In this document: in pieces, positions 36,401 to 49,237 of the stretch
How positions within the stretch are numbered: the stretch's first letter is position 1
Layout: every line of letters starts with the position of its first letter
DNA from: Waltergamsia citrina
Lineage: Eukaryota; Ascomycota; Sordariomycetes; Hypocreales; Bionectriaceae
Assembly (NCBI GenBank): GCA_022814615.1
Contig: JAKLNE010000022.1
Location: 310,001 to 374,000, forward strand
Length of the DNA stretch: 64,000 nucleotides
Reading direction: 5' to 3'
Position numbers and translations under genes: made by a program
The notes under the pieces: generated by a model
Seen by the model: the letters and a program-made list of their open reading frames with translations, nothing else
The model's database searches: none
What the model was told of the DNA's origin: nothing

Positions 36401-37881
36401 ATGCTCAACATTTACGAACGCGGCGAAATTGTTGACTACAACGATGTGTATTTCTGTGGCACTCAAGGGGCCTCAAAGGTTGTTGGCGATTTGCATTCAG
36501 ATGCCCCCAATTTTGGCTATGACGACGAGCGTGGAGACTACACGATCGTCCCCGGCGACCATCTCGCCTACCGGTATGAGGTTGTTGATGTTCTTGGAAA
36601 GGGAAGCTTCGGACAGGTCGTACGATGCATTGACCACAAGCTCGGCGTCTTGGTCGCGGTGAAGATCATTAGAAATAAGAAGAGGTTCCATCAACAAGCT
36701 CTTGTCGAGGTCAACATCTTGCAAAAGCTTCGCGAATGGGTAAGTCATATTCAGTTCAATCTTGCAAGAACATATCTGACCCAATTTAGGATCCTCAAAA
36801 CAAGCACAGCATGGTGAATTTCACCCAGAGCTTCTACTTCCGCGGCCATCTTTGTATATCGACCGAGCTGCTGGATATGAACCTTTACGAGTTTATCAAG
36901 GCGCATTCGTTCCGCGGCTTTTCGCTTCGCATCATCAGGCGATTCACAAAGCAGATCTTGAGCTCTCTGAACATTTTGAAGCAGAAGCGCGTCATTCACT
37001 GCGACTTGAAGCCTGAGAATATCCTTTTACGTCACCCCTTGCATTCTGAGATCAAGGTCATCGATTTTGGATCCAGCTGCTTTGAGAACGAAAAGGTCTA
37101 TACCTACATCCAGTCTCGATTCTACCGCTCGCCGGAAGTCATTTTGGGTATGACTTACGGGATGCCTATCGATATGTGGAGCGTGGGTTGCATTCTTGCG
37201 GAGCTGTACACGGGTGTGCCCATCTTCCCTGGCGAGAATGAGCAGGAACAGCTGGCCTGCATTATGGAGGTCTTTGGTCCGCCTGAGAAGCACCTTATTG
37301 AGAAGAGTACCCGGAAGAAACTCTTCTTCGACTCGATGGGCAAACCACGGTTGACAGTTTCCTCCAAGGGTCGACGTCGCCGCCCCTCATCCAAGACCTT
37401 GCAGCAAGTTCTCAAGTGTGACGACGAGGCGTTCCTCGATTTCTTGGCGCGCTGCCTGCGTTGGGATCCAGACCGTCGTATGAAACCCGAGGATGCTATC
37501 AGACACGAGTTCATCACCGGCAAGAAGATGCCTCTTCCTGCTCCTCCAAGAACATCGACTCGTGAGTCCTCGCCGGTGAAGCGACACAACACGGTGTCTG
37601 CGCCTCGCCCTCTCCCTGAGCCACCCGGAGGCAATAAGGCCGGAGCTGGTCCGCGCACCGGGCCTAGTCCGCACAAGCCCGCCTCCGGCGCAGCAAGAAG
37701 AACATCCGGGGCCACGGCCCCTACGACCGCGAGCAGTGCTAAACGAACCAGCACCAGTAATAGCACTACCGGAAGCATAACCGCATCTAGCAGTTTGCCG
37801 CGAGCAGCGGGTCGGACCGCTAGTGGCAAGCAAGACCTCGCAGCTGCCGGCGCTACCGCGGCCATGGGTCGGCGTGCGTGA
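33453..37881 (+). CDS. pom1: Pom1-type DYRK protein kinase, 1425 aa
   Basis: DYRK-family Ser/Thr kinase; fission-yeast Pom1 forms polar gradients that set cell size and division site. Exons are 33453-33514, 33616-36739 and 36790-37881; introns are 101 and 50 nt. The first 990 residues are Ser/Thr/Pro-rich and disordered with many basic patches. A DYRK homology region (around HEAIRVAMLNIYERGEIVDYN) precedes the kinase domain at about 1008-1304. That domain has GKGSFG, VAVKIIRNK, catalytic HCDLKPEN (about 1132-1139), DFGSSC (about 1154) and the activation-loop YTYIQSRFYRSPE with the autophosphorylated second Tyr. The C-terminal 120 residues are Ser/Thr/Ala-rich. The first exon is short and supplies MPPEHQGSAETRS; a later ATG at 33692 is in frame if that exon is not used. 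All kinase residues are intact. Confidence 0.93.
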
Positions 37882-38063
37882 TCTTTCGTCACGAAATCCG
37901 AGCCGTGGCGCGAGCATTGTTGTGATGGCTTCCTTTGGGAGGGTCAGCTTTACGAATGTCACTGAGCTGACTCGCAAGGCACTCCCGTACTTTCTTATCT
38001 TTTGTTCCAAAAAAGGAAAAAATTAAACAACCCTCCACCGCCTATCGGGTTGTTGTACGGCAC

Positions 38064-38069
38064 AATAAA
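38064..38069 (+). terminator. Candidate polyadenylation signal of the kinase gene
   Basis: AATAAA followed by an A-run, 183 nt after the kinase stop codon. Confidence 0.4.
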
Positions 38070-41000
38070 AAAAAATACCTAGTATCGAATTGTCTCTGGA
38101 ACTGCATATTACTCATGGCGGCATCGAGCGAGCATTGCATGCTATCTTTCTTCGTTGGAACGACAAGATTCCCCCCTACTACTCTTTTAAGTTTCTGCGC
38201 TCACCATTCGGCCATCAACACGGCCCCCTTCGTATATACCATTGACGACAGCAAACGTGGCTCTGACAGGGGATACGATACGTCTTCTATAGCATGGTGT
38301 TCAATGACTTGGTTTTTCAAGGATTGCAAGCAAGGTCCATGGATGGTCAACATTTTTATTCCCCCCTATTGATGGATAGCATGTAGGTTGCATGAGTTGG
38401 GCTCAGTTTTCGTTGGCACTCTGGTTGTTTTAGACGCAGGACGAAGAACCAAAAGCAGCAGAAGATGAACATGATGTCAGTGTTGCTCGAAGCAAGCTGC
38501 TGGTGGGGTGTGGTCCGCAAAAGGCAGACGTGCCTTATGACGCTGGGAAGAACTGAGGGCCAAAACCCCTTCGCATATACAAGTTTACAATGATAGGTAG
38601 TCATCTGCCTTTTCCATAATGGGCGGACGAATAGACGAACGAATCCATGTCTTAGAAACAAACTGAGTCTAATTACGTGAGATGAAGCCATACGAAGACA
38701 CTGAAAACAAGACCTTAGAGGCAGAAGAATGACAATATCAAACGGTCATATTAATAACACGAGGAAGCATGGAGAGATGGAACGGTGGGGGGTGACAATG
38801 GCGTCAACGGCCGCGATTGCCTGAACCAATACCTAGGCAATTTTGTCATGTGCTGACGGGGGCTTGGCCTGCAAACTGAATGGGTGTGCGATGGAGTCAG
38901 GGGAGTATTGGCTCAGTGATATACTTTAAAGATGGGATGAACAGGGTGGGAAACCCCCTCCGGAGAGATTGAAAAGGCGTGAGGCAGTCAGGGAAACCAA
39001 AAACAGGAGAGCAGTTCGCAAGTGCAGGGCAAATGCAGGGTTCTAGGTACGTGAAAGAGTCCCGCAAAGACCCAAGCAAGTTGCGTAGACACGATAGCTT
39101 GAATAAGATTAGAAGCCAAGGAGAAAGCGTTAAAACGGTCAAATCGTAAAGGCGCAGTGTGTTTTGAGTATCGAGGACAAGACTGACGGCATGAGACTAG
39201 TCCTGTAAGTACTTCGACCTGCATACAAGACGGGCGTATTGAGGCTTGCCGCGGTCACAAAGGTGGCTGCGGCCGCGATTACAGCATTCGCACTGGCCGT
39301 ATGCCCGCTTCATTTCCCGAGAGCCCCCGTATTGGGAAAGATTTTGGGCGTCTCTGGCGGCGGTGAGAGGGGGTCGGACGTGAAGAGATGTAATCATGGC
39401 CTGTTGCCGGATGAAGTAATCAGCAGTGAGATTCGGAAGACGTTCGTTGGAGATGTCGGCGACTCCGGAGCGTTGAGCCACAAGCCAATCGGGAGCTGGG
39501 GCGCAGCAGCTGGGGCGCCGAAGGACCACAAGTCCGCGAGTGTCGGAGCCGCTAAAGCCACTGCTGGCGGGCAATTTCTGCGAGTGCTCTTGCACTGCTG
39601 CAGCTCTTGCTCACAAGCTTCCCCACAGTGGACACGCTTAGCACAAGGCTGAACGGCAGGCGAGCCGTATGAAGTCATTCGCCAGAGCCTACCAGCGCCA
39701 AACGGCTCCCTGGAGCTGGAACCATGGGTTGTGGTTGTACAGCGCTCGAGACAACAGAGAAGAGACGAAACAGCTGCCACAGGTTACGTGCTAGTCCCGT
39801 AAGAGTCATAATTGCAGCTCTCAACCCACCCAGCTGCACTTGCTATTGGGCATGGCTTCCCATGGTATCAAAAATAGCTTTTCTGGGGGTTTGCATATCG
39901 CACGATGTGCGACCTTCTGATACATGGGAAGGCTCGTAGACGGCGAGAGATGACTCGAGAAGGGAGTCGATATTCGCCTCGACCCCAAATCGGACCATGC
40001 TGATCTTCGGTAAATTCCTCGGATCAGTATCCGGAGACAGTCGATAGCTGCCTCATTTCTCTTAGGATGGCAGATGACTTTTTGTCCCAATTACATGTGA
40101 TAATAGAGGCAGTATCTTTCATCAAAATAGTTTCGTGCTGATATACTCATCTGCAACTCGTCCGTCTGCTCTGCTTCGTTCTTCAACTGTGGCGCGCTTG
40201 TAGCAAGGGCTTAGAACCACACTTGTTGCGCCCTGGCATAGCGATGGTTGATAGATTAAACTTCTGCCTGGAGAGTGCCACAGACTCTAATAGAAGTAGA
40301 GCCACCATTTGCTGTTAGAGAGAGATTATGAGTATGCCTCGGCAACGGGACTGCACTCGTAACCAATGGCCTTTGCCTTTTCACTCCTATTCTTGGTCAG
40401 AATCGGTTTCACGTGTCGTATTCCATCTCGAAAGATGTCCTCTCATCAACTCTTAAGTGCTGGTGCCTTGGTGGCAGTGATCGAGGCGAAAGATGGCTGG
40501 ACGGCTGCAGGAGCTACAGTGGCTAGTAGTCGCCGCCCGCCGCCCGCCCCCAACAACTAATTTGACAGTTTGGCCCCTTTCCCTTGAACGATGGGAAACA
40601 CCTTTGAGGTCATCTGCGAGCACAAGTTTGTATTTGATGATTGGTCGGAATGCATTTCCTAATTCCGCAACGATGGTTCGGGAGGCAAACCCCAACCACA
40701 CCTTGAGCCCTGCTGCAACGCACCGACGCGTGACCGGGAGATGGGTCACAGAAAAGTCAAGTGGACGCCCGAAACTTTGTCAATGTACCTTTAGGAACAC
40801 TACCTCAGTACCAAGCCGAGTTCTAATTTTCGAAACATCGCCTTGGAGCCAGATGACAAGCGTAGCTTCCTCAGCCAGGGCGAAGTTGGAGTGCCCCCAG
40901 CCCAGTTACGGAAACCAGCGTAACAATCCGCTGCAAGACAAGATGAAAGGATGTCTCAGATTATTGGATGGTAACGAATGAGAGGGCCTGATTGGAAACA

Positions 41001-42443
41001 GATCAAGACAGGCCAAAATTCATGTCTGAGTCTGACTACCGCGCCTTGGGTTTTGGACAAGACTCCAGATCACCAGCCGGCCGTATCGTCCTGACGGCCG
41101 ACAGGTTCGGCACCATTGCTCGATGCGGAGATAGACCGTTTGTCTGGGAGTTCAATAGGGACCAGTCATTGTGAGTATTGGCCCTAGCCTTGCGCCGTCG
41201 GTTCGTGTGCGACCGGCGAGGGGTGAAGGGCCTGGTCGATTGCGTCGACGATGGCTGTTGATGGCGGGGCGTGTGCAGATGCACAGCCCTAAGAGATGTC
41301 AGGGTCCCATACCAAGAGTGGTCAGCAAATGCGGGCTCCCGCATTTGGGCCTGGCAGTTGACGCCTCTTGTGGACCGCCAATAGGCCCAGACGAGACTAA
41401 CGTCGCGATCATGACTTAAGCAAGCAGAGGTGATCTTCTGTCGGAATGGGCTACGGTCGTGTTGTCAGATGTGTTGTTTTCTCGATCTCGTAATGCGTGA
41501 CAGGGGTAGCCAAAGACAATCGCATTGGCCAATCGAGAGCATTACGAGCAATGGAAGGCTACTGTGTGACGTAGATATTATTTTCTGTGTTCTCGGGGGG
41601 TTTGCTTGGTCTGTGCTAAGTTGAAGGTCAGACTCGGACTCGGGATGTTATCGTCAGGGGATAAAGGGGATTAAGTTGCTGTCGAGTGCATTAGGTTAGG
41701 TAAGGTGCGGCTGCTCGTATCAAGCTAAGGTAAGGAAGGTATCAGGCAGGAGCGATCCAGTCCCTACCATTGCAAGTGGGTGGCTGCTCATTCACCAAAT
41801 GGCAGGCAGCAAGGTGGGGAGAATTGCACATTCAAGTCCTAACAAAGCAAGGGGAACTGGGACTAAACTCGTGACAACTTGGCTTGAAGACTTTGAGGTA
41901 CCTTCGATACTTCCCAAATTGACTGACTGGCAGGTCGTCATCTCCAAAACCGTGCTTGGCGTTACAAAACAAATGACAGCCCTATAGCATCCCTGACCAA
42001 GCCATATGCAGGAAATGCGGAGTATTAAGGCTCTGGGCTTCGAAAGTGTATGGCTGTCGTTGTTCTTTATCTGCTCATTGATCGTTTCGGTGCACACGAC
42101 GCGGCACGAACCCGGTCGGTAAGCCATCCTTGCAGCCGTGCGCCGTCGAGTCATCGGTTGTTGGAAGCGTGATAGGTATGGAGCTACGAAATCCTTTTGC
42201 TACTACTATGATTTCAGGGATGGCTCCTAGTAGTACCAGGCAGTATTCCTGCTATTGTTACTGTTATTGCTACTGCTACTTATAGGACTTGACATTCAAC
42301 GTGCCTACCTAGTGCTTGTAAGTTGCACTAGAAACTGTCAGATAGGACTTGTCCCGCAAGCAGATGCTGGACCGAGTCCTTTTCGTATACTTGTATTCTA
42401 TAATTGCAAGAATGTTTATTATCAACCTGGAACGTGTTTCATT

Positions 42444-42484
42444 GACTACTTGCTACTACTACTACTAATACTTACTACTAGTAC
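42444..42484. repeat. (ACT)n tract ending in TACTACTAGTA
   Basis: About 40 bp of ACT triplets with interruptions and the TACTAGTA core at the right end. Confidence 0.7.
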
Positions 42485-43400
42485 CACGCGGGTGGCCGCC
42501 GACCAAAGACCCGTACCACCTTAATCTATATTTACAAAGATCAATGTCACTGACTGCTGCCGATCAATGTGAGAGGAGCGTTGGTGACACCACAAACGGC
42601 TAAAAAAAGGATTCGCGATTCCCTTGATGGGTATCTCAACACGACGTGAAGTAAGATAAGGCCAAGTAAAGCAAAGTTACTATACGAATCTGATCTAAGG
42701 ATGACTCTCTCTACCAGTACTACTAATTCAACTACTAGTTAATTACTACTTAATCGTCGTAGCTTGTAAGGTTTGTCGGAGCCACGTCCTACGATGAATG
42801 TCATGGTCCATGTCTCCAAGACATGCACACACCCCTGCTTTTGCACTGCGCTAAGCTGCGAAGGTGCTGCTGCGCCTTAATCTTGACCTATTCTGCTTGC
42901 TTCCTGCAATGACATCCATCAGCATTTTGACGATATGGCATTCGACGCATTGAGACACCATCTAGTTAGGCAAATCAGGTCTCGGAAACATTGACATGGT
43001 GGGCAAGACTACTTCTGCCACAACGGTCCATCTCCGGCCAATTCGTAGAAGCTGTCGCGACCGCCGTAGGGCTGTCCGCGCTACCGGTAATAGATCTTAC
43101 TTGATGATGGCCTGTGCACATGTGTCGCTAACTCAAGTTGCTTCGATCTTTTGACGTCTTACTTCCATCGCCTGCCTTGCGTTTTGCATTTCAGCCTTCG
43201 CCCTATGAGCCCTGCGCCACCGTCTAACCACAGCACGACAGGTCGAGGATCGGCGTTGCTTGCTCGACATTCGGTCCTGAAACCGAGAGTACTCGTACAA
43301 TCGTGTTATTCGTTTCCCTACACCTACTCCGTATTTGTCGGTAATGGAGATGGAGATGGCGAGGAGTCATACCGTTGTCACCAGATCCAAAGCCAATTCC

Positions 43401-43431
43401 TGGTAGTACTACCTAGTAGTAGTACTACTAA
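43401..43431. repeat. Inverted TAGTACTA / CTAGTAGTAGTACTACTA tract
   Basis: Nested inverted triplet repeats with hairpin potential, 1.8 kb upstream of the small conserved gene. Confidence 0.65.
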
Positions 43432-44895
43432 GGTTAGTTAGTATAGTAGGTAGTAGCATGTAATCGGCTGGAGAGAAGAGTTGATGCCTTGGCTTGCGTG
43501 GAACTGGATCAATTTGCTCTGCCTTCCCTTCCCTTAGTCGCCTTTCCCTGCCTTGCTCTTACCTCTTGCTTTGCCTTCCTCTGTCTTTCAGTACGTTCAA
43601 GTTTAGTACCATGGGGTACCTTACTTTCCTTCAATCTCCTTCCTGAGCGACCCCCACAGTTCTTTCCTTTCTCTTCTCGAGTGTCTTTTCTTTTTCTGCA
43701 GCCGTAAGAGCGACCCACAAGAGGACAGGCGGCGACGGATGCCAGCCAGCCAGCCACTGGCAGCCGGTGCAGTCGACCGCGCCGTCTCCACCAACTGCAA
43801 CTGCCCACTGCCAGTTGACTGCGACTTGCGACTTACGACTGCACGCCCAGCAGCCCATGACGCCCGGCGAGGAAAGTACCTACGTACCTTCCCTACCTTC
43901 AGTTACCCGCATCTCACTCGTAGATGCTGGTAGTAAGGTAGTAGTAGTCCTGCAGTGCCTGCAGTGCCTGCCCTCACTGTGACAAGTCCGCAAGCCCACT
44001 GCGATCCATCGTACCAGCGCAGCGCAGGACCAGCATTAGCATTGGCAGCGTTAAAAAATCGGCCAAGTTCAGTAAGTTGCTTCCGGGCTGACCCACGCCC
44101 GCCCCGTCTGCCTGGATCCCGTGAACCCTGGCTCGCCCGCCTTTCCTTTCCTACCTTACCTTACTTACCTTAGTACAGTACCACCTACGTGTACTAAGTC
44201 TAGTAGTGGTAAGTAGTAGTACCGTACTGTATCCTTTCCTTTCCTGTCCTTTTCCCACCTAACTGCACCTCACCACCTCCTCCACCTCCTCCGGCTCTTA
44301 CTTGCTTGTACGTACCTGAACCTTGCTCCCCATTCACCAATCGTAATCAACGCTGCTGACCCAATTCGGATTAGCATGACGGCGCTCTGCGTATACGTAC
44401 CTCACCTTACTTCACCTTGCTGCACCTTGCTGCACCTTTGCTGATGTCGGTGCCAGTTGCCAGAATGCCTTACGAGTTCCATCTCTCGATCTCACGCCGG
44501 GGGTGTCCCAGCACCAAACACTCCCGTCAAGTCATGGGGTGCCCGTCCTCGTTTCTTCGTCCCTCGTCGCCCGTGCTCCGTCTTCCGTTCCACTGTTTCT
44601 TTCTTACTTACATGAGCTGGGGCTCTTTTTACTTTACAGATCGGGGGGAGATGACTCTGAGTCCTCACGCCTGTTGCACCCAACCCTCCAAGCCTTCCAA
44701 GCCCTCCAGGCTACAAGTCTTATAAGGCTACGATCTCTCTCTCCCATGTCTGCCTTCTCCACTTCTCTGACTGTTTGCCTGTTCTTTCATCGTCTTTGAA
44801 TCAGTCGACACTCGTTTATGCTCTGTCCTATCCAGTCCTTCTCTTGGCTCCATTCGTTTCCTTAATACCATCCTGCCTCGCCTCTCATACCTTCG

Positions 44896-44921
44896 TTGCT
44901 CTTGCTCTTGCTCTTGCTCTT
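44896..44921. repeat. TTGCTC hexanucleotide tandem repeat
   Basis: Four tandem TTGCTC units plus a partial one, in a C/T-rich stretch about 270 bp upstream of the small conserved ORF, probably in its 5' leader. Confidence 0.75.
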
Positions 44922-45193
44922 ATTCTGATACCCTCGCTATATCAACCTCATCAGACGGTGACTGATCCTGACTGTGCTTCCCTTCCAAACTCACTTGCAA
45001 ACAAACGTTACCTCAGACTGCCAAACACCAGGGAACTTGACCAATCTCATCAACCAACAACAATACCAACACCAATACTCTTCTAAGCAGGGGGTCTATT
45101 GGCAGCCTGCGACCACCTCGGCGGCCTCGACCCGCATACACCATCTCACCTCAGGCTTGGACATCACTCTACCTGCTTCTTCCGCCTGTCAAC

Positions 45194-45424
45194 ATGTGCT
45201 ATCAAGTCCTCGAGCTGTACTCGGCTTGCCGGTGCCTTTACTACCAGCATGCTGTCGATCGTTGTCCGTCGTACGGTCGCCCTGGTCATGGCATTGAGCA
45301 GCGTACCATCTACGTTGGTTATGCTTGCAGCCTCCACGCGACCCGATCCGGCCAAACGGCTTCGCAGTACTCATACTCAGACTCAGGGTACTACAGCAGC
45401 CGTTCATGCAGGAGCTACAGGTGA
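45194..45424 (+). CDS. Small conserved Cys/Tyr-rich fungal protein, 76 aa
   Basis: The short protein starts MCYQVLELYSACRCLYYQH and continues with AVDRC and YGRPGHG, then VGYACS, ending in a Ser/Tyr-rich tail. I recognise this pattern (MCYQ...CRCLYYxHxVDxC...GHG...VGYAC) as a small conserved protein family in filamentous ascomycetes with no assigned function. Six Cys (one of them in the tail) and two His in a compact arrangement suggest metal binding, but that is inference. There is no signal peptide or membrane span. The stop codon lies in AGGTGAAT, which also resembles a donor, so a longer spliced form cannot be excluded. It stands alone, preceded by several kb without genes and a C/T-rich leader-like region. 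Confidence 0.72.
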   Translation: MCYQVLELYSACRCLYYQHAVDRCPSYGRPGHGIEQRTIYVGYACSLHATRSGQTASQYSYSDSGYYSSRSCRSYR

Positions 45425-48400
45425 ATCGTCTCGTCTTCGGTAACGGGGTGTATGTTCAGGCCTCCACCGCGGCTGGTTCCCTTCGACTTTGACCAATGGG
45501 TTTCGTACCTCTATTCGAACAATCCTTCGCGGCTTTCCATTCTTCTTGTGGGCCACCGTCGCCATGAGCCTCAGATGCCATCTGCATTGTGGTGATAACC
45601 TGCTTTTCCCACAGGCTTCATGGCAGCACGGCCTCATGTGTCCTTGAAAGCCACACGGGACACATGTGATGCACCATAGCGATATCGAAGACGCGACAAA
45701 TTGTTCGGATAGGATGCTTGGCTCATGGCTCCTACCTCGGGTTGGATTTCTCATGTCAGAAAACAAGATGGAGCGCCAGTTAGGCGTCGCGCCCAACGAC
45801 TGCGCTCGAGCTCTCTAAGCCTTTGATTGCAGGCACTCGATTTGAGTGCCTTCGTCTTGATGAGTGTGTTGAGCAGCGGTCGTTTGACTCATTGTCACGC
45901 CTCCAGTTTTCTTTTTCTCTTTTCTCTTTTGCTCTCCCCTCAACGTATGGGGTAATATTTGCATAGCGCTGGGACAGGGAATGACGACTTCCCTCTTTAG
46001 ATGGGTCTTTTTTTTTCTCCTTCTGGTATTTTTGATGGGAAGACGGGCACATGGGTTATGAATGACGGGCACGACCTACTACTTAAATTTCTTTGGGCTA
46101 CCAGAGTCTACTGCCTCGCGGCACTTTTGTCTAATTTAGTTCTTCTGGGGAGGTAGAAGCAGCTGGCTGGTTCAGCTGGTGGGATTACAGGACGATTTAT
46201 GGTATAGATTTCTTGCGGAGCCAACGCCGTCATGAGATTGGGGTGGTCCTGCTTTTGCGCAATGGGTGGGCAGATTAATTTGGGAGGCGTCTTGGATGGT
46301 CATGGAAACGCCGTCACGATCGTTTCTTATTGACCTATGTTGGCTTTTTTTGTTTCTTTCATTCTCTTTTTTCCTCCTTGCTTCTTTTCTGTATCCGCTC
46401 TCTACTACTACTACTCGATCAGTCTGTCACCGACAGGGCTGGGCTTGCCCCCTTGTCTGTCCTTTTGGATATTTCATGATCTGGCATCATGAACTTGGCA
46501 ATGAACTGGTGTCATTGCCTCTTTCGCATCGAAAATGCCTGGTGCTGCGATGCTTTGGTGTTGTTTGCAGGCACAGACAATGCTTCTTCAAGCACTGGCT
46601 GCTTGGATTTAGTGATAGACTCATCAAAGTGTACTTTTATCTTCTATCATTCTCTCCCATCAATTTAAGTGGCTTTTCTCCATAAAATTTATCTCTGCCT
46701 ACTTATTGATAACTGCTCCATGGTGACACCAAATTATTGTGTCTTGATGTGCCGGCATGGAAGCTAGATGGTTTTGGGTGATGAACAAGGACACGCCCAT
46801 GGCTTTTTGGGGGAGGAGGGCGGGGAAGGTGGCGATGCGAGATAGAACACCAACCACATAACTGAAAAACAAAAAAGTGAACTCTCAGAAGCCTGTAGCC
46901 TTGCGTACATAATGAATCACGAGGCTGAGGCAAGGATTTGGTGGGATACTAAACCCAGGTTGAGTAGGACTCATACCAGAAGTATGCCTTGCGCGCTTAA
47001 GATTTACACCGACCCTCGCTAGCTTGCCGCGCGCTGACGTGATGTCGATCAATTCGCGCTTAATGACCCAAAATCATACAACGGTGTAACGTCACAAATC
47101 ACTCATTGAAGCCCGACAATGCATTATCGATTTTTTTGCACCTCGTAGCTGTTTCTGAAGTTATGCTGCACAACCTTGAGCGTCGTTCCATGTCGAAAAG
47201 AAGACGTGGTGAAATCTATTAGGAATGGAGGTGTAACTGCATGCCAAAAATAGACAACGTACTGACAGGCAGCAACCCCACAATTATTATTGCTTTTTTG
47301 GGTCGGTGGAGGCCTTGACGGCCGATATTACACAAACTTACTCGAAACTCCGAGATTTTCAGCGATGCATGTTTCACGATGCTTTCATGCTAAGGAAGCA
47401 CAAGGCTTTGAGGAAGATTACGCGAGGCTCAAGGTTTATCCTCTGAGCAGTCAATGACGCTCTACCATGTTGTTTACCGGATAAGACCACTACTTGCGGA
47501 TGGATACGTGTGCACTCAAAACTCCTCATGATTTCGAATCCATAAGGTCGGCATATTAACAAGGTTAAGGAGTCACACTTAGCTTAGCAGAAACCAGGTG
47601 ACCATGAGGGGCGTGCCACGATCGCAGTATGTAGGTGGAGTTGTGGACTAGACGGACATTTTTTTCGCAAAAGGGAAACTAGGGAGGCAGATCAATATGC
47701 GCGTGAAGCAAAGCAGACAAACTCCAGGCATCGCCGCCGTCGCAGCATGGAGTTGCCTGGTGGCAAATATCAAGACAGCTGGTATCCACATATGCGCGCG
47801 CCTGAGCAGCAAACGCGCGCCAGAGGGGCGGCTGGGTGAAACGTTTGGGAACCACCCCTCCTCCACCGACGAAGGATATCTACCCCGGATCTCAGGATGG
47901 GGGCTAGGACGAGAGTAAGGTTCAAGGGCTACTGATTTAGGTGAGCTAAGATTGGGCTCCGGCGAGGATATAGTGCGGCTGTGTAAACGAAGGAGCCAGT
48001 TAACTGGGTAGATGCTAGGTAGTAGTAGGTAGTGGCTGGAAGCTCGAACGATACTACTTTGGAATCTACAACCCCCCAAAAAGGCAAGTTTGTCGTTATG
48101 CAGATACTAAGGAGCAAAGCAGTTCGACAGAGCCTCCGATTGTCGGGTAAAGATGAAGTCGGTTGACCGAAAAAAGCTTCACTGGGGAAAGCGGCGGGGG
48201 CTAGACTAGTCCTCTTTTGGCCTAGCCAGGTACCACTCATGTCTTAGACGCGTAAAGTTTAAGTCTTCACGCATCTGCCTTCCTCCTTCTCAATACATCG
48301 TCATCGTCATCAATCAGATCCGCAGCGGCATTTGGTAACAGCAGCGAAAGGATAGTGAAGCTTCAACCTCTCTTAACGTGCTAATAGTATTAATTCACTT

Positions 48401-49237
48401 GTAGATCATTGTACTTTTCTGAATTCTCCATATGTAGCGACTTTTGGTGGCACAGTTGCCCCTGACAGACATGTTGCCATTTCTGCACGCTAGAGGAGCC
48501 GGAGGGCTTGTTACGAGTGTACCGAGTTCGAGCAACTCTTTCTCTGGAGTTGGAACCTTTTCAAAAACAACAATGCTTCCATTGAGCCGTCAATTACCAC
48601 TAGTATGATATGACACATGATTGGCTCGGCTACGCAAGATGAAGCTGGTAAGGAGCCGACGGCATGAGCCATGGCAACTGCCATAAAACTTCAGACATCG
48701 TTCTTGCCGCGCTTATAGGTAAGCTTTGCTGAAATCTGTGCACCAAGCCTGAGGCTGCTATAGTGCTCTTTTTCTGCTGCCAGTACGATGCTCTTCTGAG
48801 ATTCGTTTTCTTTTCCTTTCTTCTTTGGCGATTCCTCTCCATCCTCCCCTTGCGCCGCCTCCTCCATATCCCCTGGCTCCGTACTTCTCCTCCTACCTGG
48901 TGTCAACCCCTTTGCCAAACACTTGTATTTATTAGCACCCTTCTATTACTACCTTACTCGTTACAATCATCTACTTATGCTCATTGCATCGAGGCTGGGG
49001 GCCTCAGATTTGCTTTCTACCCGCGTCGGGTGTCCAATACAGAGGCGAATTCGACTCTTGATGCACGTCCGGTATCTACAAATCCGATTTGCAAGCTCAC
49101 TCTAATCCGCTAGAGCACAAACAGGGCAAGGGACAAGGGGACATTTGCACCTAAGTGGTTCGAGGGCATTCCTGAGCATTCCTTCGCCCTTCGGCTCATC
49201 CTGGATGTTTTGACGAGCGGTACGACTTGAACCCAGG
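45425..49237. other. 3.8-kb intergenic region
   Basis: T-rich downstream of the small gene (plausible 3' UTR), then sequence without recognised genes. A hydrophobic 139-codon frame at 46266-46685 lies in T-rich DNA and has no family resemblance. The last kb is C/T-rich and probably holds the transporter promoter and leader. Confidence 0.5.

Larger units (their letters stand above)
37882..45193. other. 7.3-kb gene-poor region
   Basis: No ORF here shows a domain I recognise. Frames overlap and contradict each other, including a 162-codon plus-strand frame at 40493-40981 and minus-strand frames at 39197-39780. The right part (about 43100-45190) is pyrimidine-rich with several short repeats and looks like promoter and long leader for the small gene that follows. 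Repeats: ACT-triplet tracts at 42444-42484, 42715-42740 and 43401-43431; TTGCTC hexamers at 44896-44921; ACCTTACC tracts at 44151-44172. The left part could hold non-coding RNA or diverged relics, but nothing is demonstrable by eye. Confidence 0.5.

Noticed and set aside
39197..39780. Two minus-strand frames of 128-132 codons
   Set aside because: They overlap each other in different frames, have no recognised motif, and the plus strand is also open there, typical of chance in GC-balanced DNA.
40493..40981. 162-codon plus-strand frame in the gene-poor region
   Set aside because: No family resemblance, no splice structure, and a competing frame on the opposite strand.
40992..41392. Possible two-exon ORF joined by a GTGAGT donor near 41163 and a GTGCAG acceptor near 41279
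   Set aside because: The frame can be made to continue to a TAG near 41390, but the peptide is unrecognised and the opposite strand is equally open; one junction is too little evidence.
46266..46685. 139-codon hydrophobic frame
   Set aside because: Lies in T-rich DNA where hydrophobic codons arise by base composition; no family match.
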